Below the pieces are notes generated by a model. The model did not search any database. It was not told the DNA's origin and saw nothing but the letters and a program-made list of their open reading frames with translations. From Neostapfia colusana (lineage: Eukaryota; Streptophyta; Magnoliopsida; Poales; Poaceae): a stretch of DNA of 64,000 bases. This document shows positions 58,804-64,000 of the stretch, piece after piece. The stretch covers positions 63,507,264 to 63,571,263 of the forward strand of contig JASWHV010000003.1 of assembly GCA_030760725.1 (NCBI GenBank). Reading direction: 5' to 3'. Position 1 is the first letter of the stretch. Every line of letters begins with the position of its first letter. A program made the position numbers and the translations under genes.

Positions 58804-59056
58804 CACATGTGCAAAAGAACGGCCGTTGTCCATCTGCTTCATCCCGCATGGGAGAGGAGCACCGTGAAGAGCGTTGCCATGTAGCGAGCGGGCTGATGGC
58901 GTTGATTACCCAGTACGCCAGTGCAACATAAAAACTTGCCCGTGACTCCACTCACCCAGGCCGACACGGGTTAGATTACACCAGTGCGACTGGTCTAATT
59001 GCCGATGTATTTTGAGTGTCAGTATATTGAATTATACTACGCCAGACAACGTATTA

Positions 59057-59159
59057 CTCTCTCTGTTCTGATATAAATGATGTTTAGGAAAGTTATTTTA
59101 GTTTAAATTTAAACTATTTTTTTTATTCAAAACACCATTTATTTTAGAACGAAGTTACT
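59057..59159. mobile_element. Degenerate Stowaway-like MITE
   Basis: Starts CTCTCTCTGTTCTGATATAAATG after TA and ends near TTTTAGAACGAAGTTACTAGTA. It resembles the element at 40365 but its right arm is decayed. Confidence 0.5.
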
Positions 59160-60583
59160 AGTATATAATTGGAGGATTGACATCCGCGCATGTGGGTGCG
59201 ATGTGGGGTCTGTAATCCCCTCATCGTCCTCCAGTTCGAAGGCGAGTAGGTGACGCGGTTATGCGAATCGAATCGAATACTCTGTCTCCATCACTTCGTT
59301 CGATCAGGGTGCTGTTTCTGCCTCGATCTACGTGCCAAGTGAAGAGATTTCGATGCGATCTCGTGGCTAATGCTGCAGTTCCAGGGGTTTGGTGATTGAT
59401 GCGTCGCTGTTTCTGCTCTACATAAAAAAACTATCGGAAAGGCGCGGCGGATCAGTCAATGTGTTCGCAGTAACTTTCTGGTCATAACAGAATGATGCAC
59501 ATCTAAAAAGAAGATGGATATCTTGAGCCTCTTCTCCATGCACCGAGATTTTTCCGATAGCTTGCGTGAGACAACAACAGTTGCGGTATCAGAGGAGAGT
59601 AGCTCATTGGAGAGAGATCACGCCTTCGCATCCTTAGACTGGTCGCAGCGGGCAACTCTAAACGGGTCACGACTGCAAATATGCCGGTTCGGCTCTTAGC
59701 AGGACTCCGCAGCGGAGTTCTTACCGAGCTCGCTATAGCCTCGGTCTCCACAGTATCACGCCATATTTGGAGGCACTATGTCGTCGCTATGGTTGCTTCC
59801 GATAGTCGGGAGGTGCACGTACAACTGTTTCGGAGCGGTGAAAGGCGGAGGCGCGTGACGACTTCAGGTCCCCGTCGATCCAACCGGGGAAGGAGTTGCC
59901 GGATCTCGAGCTCCTTGTACGTAGCGACCATGGCGAGAGTAAAAGGTAGGTCTGCAGATGGTGTCCGTCGAAAGGCGATGCTGCGGAGCGGGCTGGAGAG
60001 GAAGCGAGGTGGGGGAAGGAAGCAGTGTCGACGTAGCTCATCTGTGACGTATTCTTCTACTGGCAGCAACAACTCAGTAGCTATCCCCCTTGAAAGGTAT
60101 GGCTCCTCCTCCTCTGGTTCAATTTTTCCTTCAGATCTACGAGACTGTTGGATGAATCTGAGGATGAATGTTCAAAAACTGTGTTTGGTAGGCCGTAGGA
60201 GCATATTTTCAGTCAATTGTCACTCCGAATGTGTGCTTCATTTATATTTCAGTTAACCCTATGGTGATTTGAGAGGAATGTTCACCTTCCTGCCATGAAC
60301 CCTAGAGTCAGTTGGATGATTTGTGAATGAAATAATCTATAGTTTCAGTGACATTCAAAATCCAACTTCATTGCACACATACATTGTGAACAAAATTTGT
60401 GGTAGTTTCCCAAAGATTCAGAGTCCATACCAATTCCATTGAGTATAGTACAAGTGGTGTAAAGTAAACAAAATAGCTCAATGTCAATGCCAAATCTTCA
60501 TGAATTTCCATCTGTGTTTCACTCATGTTGATTCAGCGAGTATGGGTTCTGAGGCTGCAAAGCTTCGCAAAGGCTAGCAAAGC
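59160..60583. other. Region of uncertain coding, upstream of the ORF at 60584
   Basis: An ATG-started frame at 59681-60256 (+) and overlapping frames on the other strand at 59776-60072 are open, but neither has a recognisable domain. I do not call a gene here. Confidence 0.4.
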
Positions 60584-60910
60584 ATGACTTCCTCCGTCGA
60601 CGAAACTGTTTCTCAAGTAAGGCAGCTGGTTAGGGCGACCCTAGGGAAATCCGGAGACCTGAAACCAGAAGACGTCCGGGTGACACTAAAGGAGATTGAT
60701 GATCTTGTTGAAGACCTGGACCACCTTGCCATCCAATGGGAGGAGGTGGCTAATGCACCACCATGGCAATTCTTCTCTGATGATGATAAGGTCTCAGATG
60801 ACGACAAGGTCCCATGTGACTGGTCTCCTCCATCGCAGTGCGGCTACTACTCCAGTACCGATGATGAATCCAATCAAAGCGTCATAACGCCCCCCGACAA
60901 TGACTACTAG
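60584..60910 (+). CDS. Small acidic protein, unknown
   Basis: An ATG-started frame of 108 residues ending TAG. The first half is predicted helical and amphipathic (SVDETVSQVRQLVRATLGKS, then EDVRVTLKEIDDLVEDLDHL). A central W-x3-V-x5-P-W-x-F-F stretch is followed by an acidic tail with a direct repeat (SDDDKVSDDDKV) and a Ser/Asp-rich end. Composition and third-position use look coding, unlike the flanks. I do not recognise the family; it may be a small host gene, a terminal exon of a longer gene starting upstream, or a captured fragment. Target or partner unknown. Confidence 0.45.
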   Translation: MTSSVDETVSQVRQLVRATLGKSGDLKPEDVRVTLKEIDDLVEDLDHLAIQWEEVANAPPWQFFSDDDKVSDDDKVPCDWSPPSQCGYYSSTDDESNQSVITPPDNDY

Positions 60911-61045
60911 TTTATGTATACTGTAATGTAGTAGAAGCAGCCATGACTTGTGTTATCTATCTAGAATTAACCTAAGGCTGCGTAATTGTTGTTGAGTTGG
61001 AACCTTTTCATGTAATATGTTATACACATAATATAATATTGTGTA

Positions 61046-62254
61046 TGTCGGTACCCTGCGAACCAGGTACCCCGCGTGATAGAAAACAGCCTGGGCCTTG
61101 CCTTTCCGGCTTAGGCGCCCCCAGCGTAAGTCACCTGCCCAAGGCCCCATGGGCGGACCCGGGGTTGCCACGTGTCTTCAGGCCCTGTGCCTGACTACCG
61201 GCTGAGGGTAGGTCAGGAGTCGCCACGTGTTCAATGGTACCGGACCTGATCTTCCACCAGAGAGGGCTCCGGCGCTGCCACGTGTCCGGAACCTTCGAGC
61301 CACACCCTCCGCCAGAGAGAGCTTCGGAGGTGCCACGTGTCCTACGGTTCCGAGCCCGACTCCCAGCATGGGAGGGCTCCGGTGCTGCCACGTGGGCAAC
61401 GACTCCAGGTGTACCTTCCGCAAAGAAAGGCTCCAGAGGTGCCGCGTGTCCTGCAGCCCCGGGCCCGACCTCTGGCATAGGAGGGCTCCGGTGCTGCCAC
61501 GTGCACAGCAACCCCGGGCCACCCACAACTCCGTGAGACAGCTCCGGAGGAGATGCGTGTCCCGGGGGCCAACCGCTTGGATGTCACGCCGACAAGCAAC
61601 GGGAAGATGGCCAAGGAGTAAAGATGAATGTGCACTGCCAGGACGCGCATTCAAGGGTCGCGCCTTCCCCAGAAGCATGACGCACGATGCATGCCTCCAC
61701 TCCCCGTTAGCGTACCATTACGGTGAAAGACAGGGCGGCGAGGTGTGACGACACAACAGTGCCGCCCAACGGTGCAGAGCTGCCTAGCAGAGCGACGAGA
61801 CGCGACGACAAGATGGGAACTTCATCATCACCGGCCGCCCGGTCAGAGGCGCCCAGTGTGACAGGCGGCACGCCTTAACTCCACCAACAGTGACAATGCA
61901 TGTAGCTGTAAAAGCCTATAGCTTATGTATAGGATGCAAATAGCCGCGAGGCCACCTGTCGAGGCCTGGACCACCATGTAACTGCCCCGGCCTTGGGCTA
62001 TAAAAGGACCGGGGCAGCATCCGGGCAAGGGGTTCATGACCCAGCCAACTCATTCTTACACGCGAGTAAGCAATACATCAAGCACTCCCGTGGACGTAGG
62101 GTTTTACGCTCCGGTGGCCCGAACCACGTAAATTCTCATGTCTTTCTCACCATTGTACTCAGACCTTCGAGATCTACTAGCCCCACCAAAAAAAGAACCT
62201 CCACGGGCTGCTTCTGAGCAGATCGGGGGAAGTGTCGTAGCGAGCACCTCGACA
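61046..62254 (+). repeat. 5' LTR of a gypsy element related to the one at 31465
   Basis: Starts TGTCGGTACCCTGCG and ends CGAGCACCTCGACA. U3 has CACGTG at 61169, 61224, 61279, 61334, 61389 and 61498, with decayed sites at about 61443 and 61553: a 55-bp ladder. The TATA box TATAAAAG is at 61999-62006. Confidence 0.88.
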
Positions 62255-62275
62255 TTTGGCGCGCCAGGAAGGGGG
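62255..62275 (+). other. Primer-binding site of the gypsy element at 61046
   Basis: TTTGGCGCGCCAGGAAGGGG directly follows the LTR. It is nearly identical to the site at 31446-31464 on the other strand. Confidence 0.75.
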
Positions 62276-62311
62276 GCTCTTTGGTTCTTGAAGCTTTTTG
62301 TGAAGCCCATA

Positions 62312-62815
62312 ATGGTGAACATCTAGTCCGTCGGAGGTTCTTCCCACCCCTCGCGCAACCAGCGGCAGAGTGAGCAGGAAGCATCCTCTGGTCCCAAAGT
62401 GAGACCGTCTGCGCCAGCACTAGTCCCTACGGCGACGGTGCCTGTTGCCTCCCAACAACCTTTGGTGGCGACGGTGTCGCAAACACCGACTGAAGCCAGC
62501 CCAGAGAGCGTGCTGTTAGCAGCCGACGCGCTCCTTCACAACCCCCCGGATGCTAGAGCTTCCCCATCCGTTGCTGAACAATGGCGCAACGATGTCGACC
62601 ACCTGGTCGCCACCACGCTCAACTCGCCGTGTCATCGGAGACGGCGGCTATGGATGGGACAGCTACCGCCCCATAACCTAACAAGGGATTACAAGACGGC
62701 GACGACCCACTCGACGGTGACGTCCAGGCTCCCCACCACAGACCTCAAACTCATTAAAATTCTCTTGGCTAACTTGAGCCAACTCACATCGCAGCCTAGC
62801 AGTCAGCCCTCAGTA
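62312..62815 (+). pseudogene. Gag N-terminal fragment of the gypsy element at 61046
   Basis: Starts ATGGTGAACATC at 62312 and meets TAG at the fifth codon (62324-62326), where the copy at 18810 has CAG. The frame is open later and contains ADALLHNPPDARASPSVAEQ and WRNDVDHLVATT. The element is cut at about 62816, where a minus-strand gag of another lineage begins. Confidence 0.75.
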
Positions 62816-62817
62816 AA

Positions 62818-63409
62818 AATAATAACCCTTCATGGCTGGTGATTTCACATAATCTGATACATATTGAGCTAAGCGATTGAATTCTTTCTCATACTCAATA
62901 AAACTCATTTCTCCTTGTTTAAGGTTCCAGAATTCATCAAGACTTGTTTGCATTATGCCCGCAAGAACGAAACGAGCCCGAAATGCATCCTGGGACTCCG
63001 CCCATGTGACACGATGCCCTGCTGGTTGGATAGCAAGATATTCTGCCCACCATGCTCCAGCAAAGACGTGAAGCTGCTGAGCAGCAAATAAAGTCTTCCG
63101 GAATTCATCACATTGGATCAACCCAAACTTGGACTCAATGACACGTAACCAGTGATTTGCTTCACAATGGTCAGCCGCTTCGGAGAATACCAGCGGTTGT
63201 GTCGCCAAGAAATCCAGATAATTACTCAGGGTTGGTATGTGATGTTGAGATTCTCTATTTATTCCTTGCTGAACTAGAGTTTGGAGAGTTTCATTCATCT
63301 TCACCATAATCTCCGCCAATCTGGTTGGCGATGGCTCTTGTGATGAAGTCGACTCATTCTCACCTCGACTTGAACCTCCAAGCTCCATTTGAGAATGTGT
63401 GTGTACCAT
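62818..63409 (-). pseudogene. Chromovirus-type gag, 3'-truncated
   Basis: Reading on the minus strand from ATG at 63409 (MVHTHSQMELGG). The capsid region has NYLDFLATQPLVFSEAADHC, NHWLRVIESKFGLIQCDEF, AQQLHVFAGAWWAEYLA and FWNLKQGEMSFIEYEKEFNR, the retrotransposon gag pattern of plant chromovirus/Tekay-like elements. The frame ends at the junction near 62818, before the zinc knuckle. A splice-acceptor-like TTTCATGCAG stands directly before the ATG. The rest of gag-pol is missing, and its LTR is probably beyond the window. Confidence 0.82.
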
Positions 63410-64000
63410 ACTGCATGAAACAAATTTTGAGTCAATCAAAATTCTATCCCAGCAGTAAGTAAAGATAAGAAAAATATGAACATGTCATGAACTTTATGAA
63501 AGCATAACCACATTCATGTTTAAACAAATCTTAAGTACGCTAAACTAATCAGCTGGACTAACCTGACCAGTCCACACACACTCCAAAATTTACTCAAGTT
63601 AACTACAGATTCTTGACTTGAGTTCAATACCAAAGTTTTAGTAGACTTCAGTATCTTTCCAATTCTTATTCATATGCCTCTAGATCATTTCTATATCAAA
63701 AGTTATGATTTTCCAAATTTGATAGAATTCCTTGATAAAATTTGCCAGCATCTCCTTTGCATGTGGCTACTTTATCACAATTGTATATGCAAATACAATA
63801 AGAATCTGAACAAACTTTGAACCACAACAATGTTGCACATTTCATAACCTTTCCAACGGTGTATCATAGACTCCTTAAGGATTTCTACAGGAAGTTATGG
63901 CTTAAATACAGAAAGGTCCAGAGAGGTTTTGCTGCTGTCCTGGTTCTGAACAGTTTGCCTTCAACCGGACTTTTCATCATCTTAACGTGTGATTTTGCTC
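63410..64000 (-). other. Leader or LTR-proximal region of the truncated chromovirus-type element
   Basis: AT-rich, non-coding DNA upstream of the gag start. Phrases such as TTCTACAGGAAGTTATGG recall the lone LTRs at 48149 and 53207, which suggests a related element, but no LTR edge is seen. Confidence 0.45.

Noticed and set aside
59681..60256. 191-codon ATG-started ORF
   Set aside because: No domain; the reverse strand is equally open. Not enough to call a gene.

Overview
This window is nuclear DNA of a grass (Poaceae). The evidence is nested LTR retrotransposons, hAT and CACTA elements, Tourist- and Stowaway-like MITEs, an Au-type SINE, GC-rich first exons and multi-exon genes of plant families. 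I cannot name the species; a transposon-rich, panicoid-type genome would fit.

Only two genes are well supported. One is a NEP1-interacting-protein-like RING-H2 E3 ligase (36779-38475, +, four exons). The other is an MRS2/CorA magnesium transporter (40928-44325, -, four exons), which has AMN in place of the usual GMN motif and a GC-AG first intron. Two small intronless ORFs are plausible but unproven: 9205-9549 (+) and 60584-60910 (+).

Layout. 1-5711: three CACTA ends, each with its own subterminal palindromes. The third element carries captured exons, including NDUFA9-like and SLC35-like ones. 5712-12407: AT-rich DNA with a compound GATA/GATAA microsatellite, a Helitron-type 3' end, the small gene at 9205 and a foldback MITE. 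12416-14535: a defective hAT element with a perfect 8-bp target duplication. 15766-33823: a four-level nest. A minus-strand LTR element holds a CACTA element, which holds a minus-strand gypsy element, which holds a complete 12.6-kb Tat-lineage gypsy element (18817-31409). The Tat element has decayed gag-pol, dual RNase H and an uninterrupted, spliced antisense ORF. 33838-34460: the 3' end of a LINE. 36600-44325: the two genes, with a SINE inside a hAT element inside an MRS2 intron. 44898-58485: hAT-A containing hAT-B (transposase pseudogene), each broken by a lone LTR over 4 kb long. 58486-64000: the small acidic ORF, another gypsy LTR with a gag start, and a truncated chromovirus-type gag on the minus strand.

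The most unusual signal is in the gypsy LTRs. The U3 regions of several LTRs carry G-box (CACGTG) motifs on an almost exact 55- or 56-bp pitch, and decayed copies still hold the register. The pattern appears in both LTRs of the Tat element, in the LTR at 31465-32489 and in the LTR at 61046-62254. A displaced two-unit copy lies inside the Tat element. This looks like a phased transcription-factor array kept or amplified in the promoters of these retroelements.
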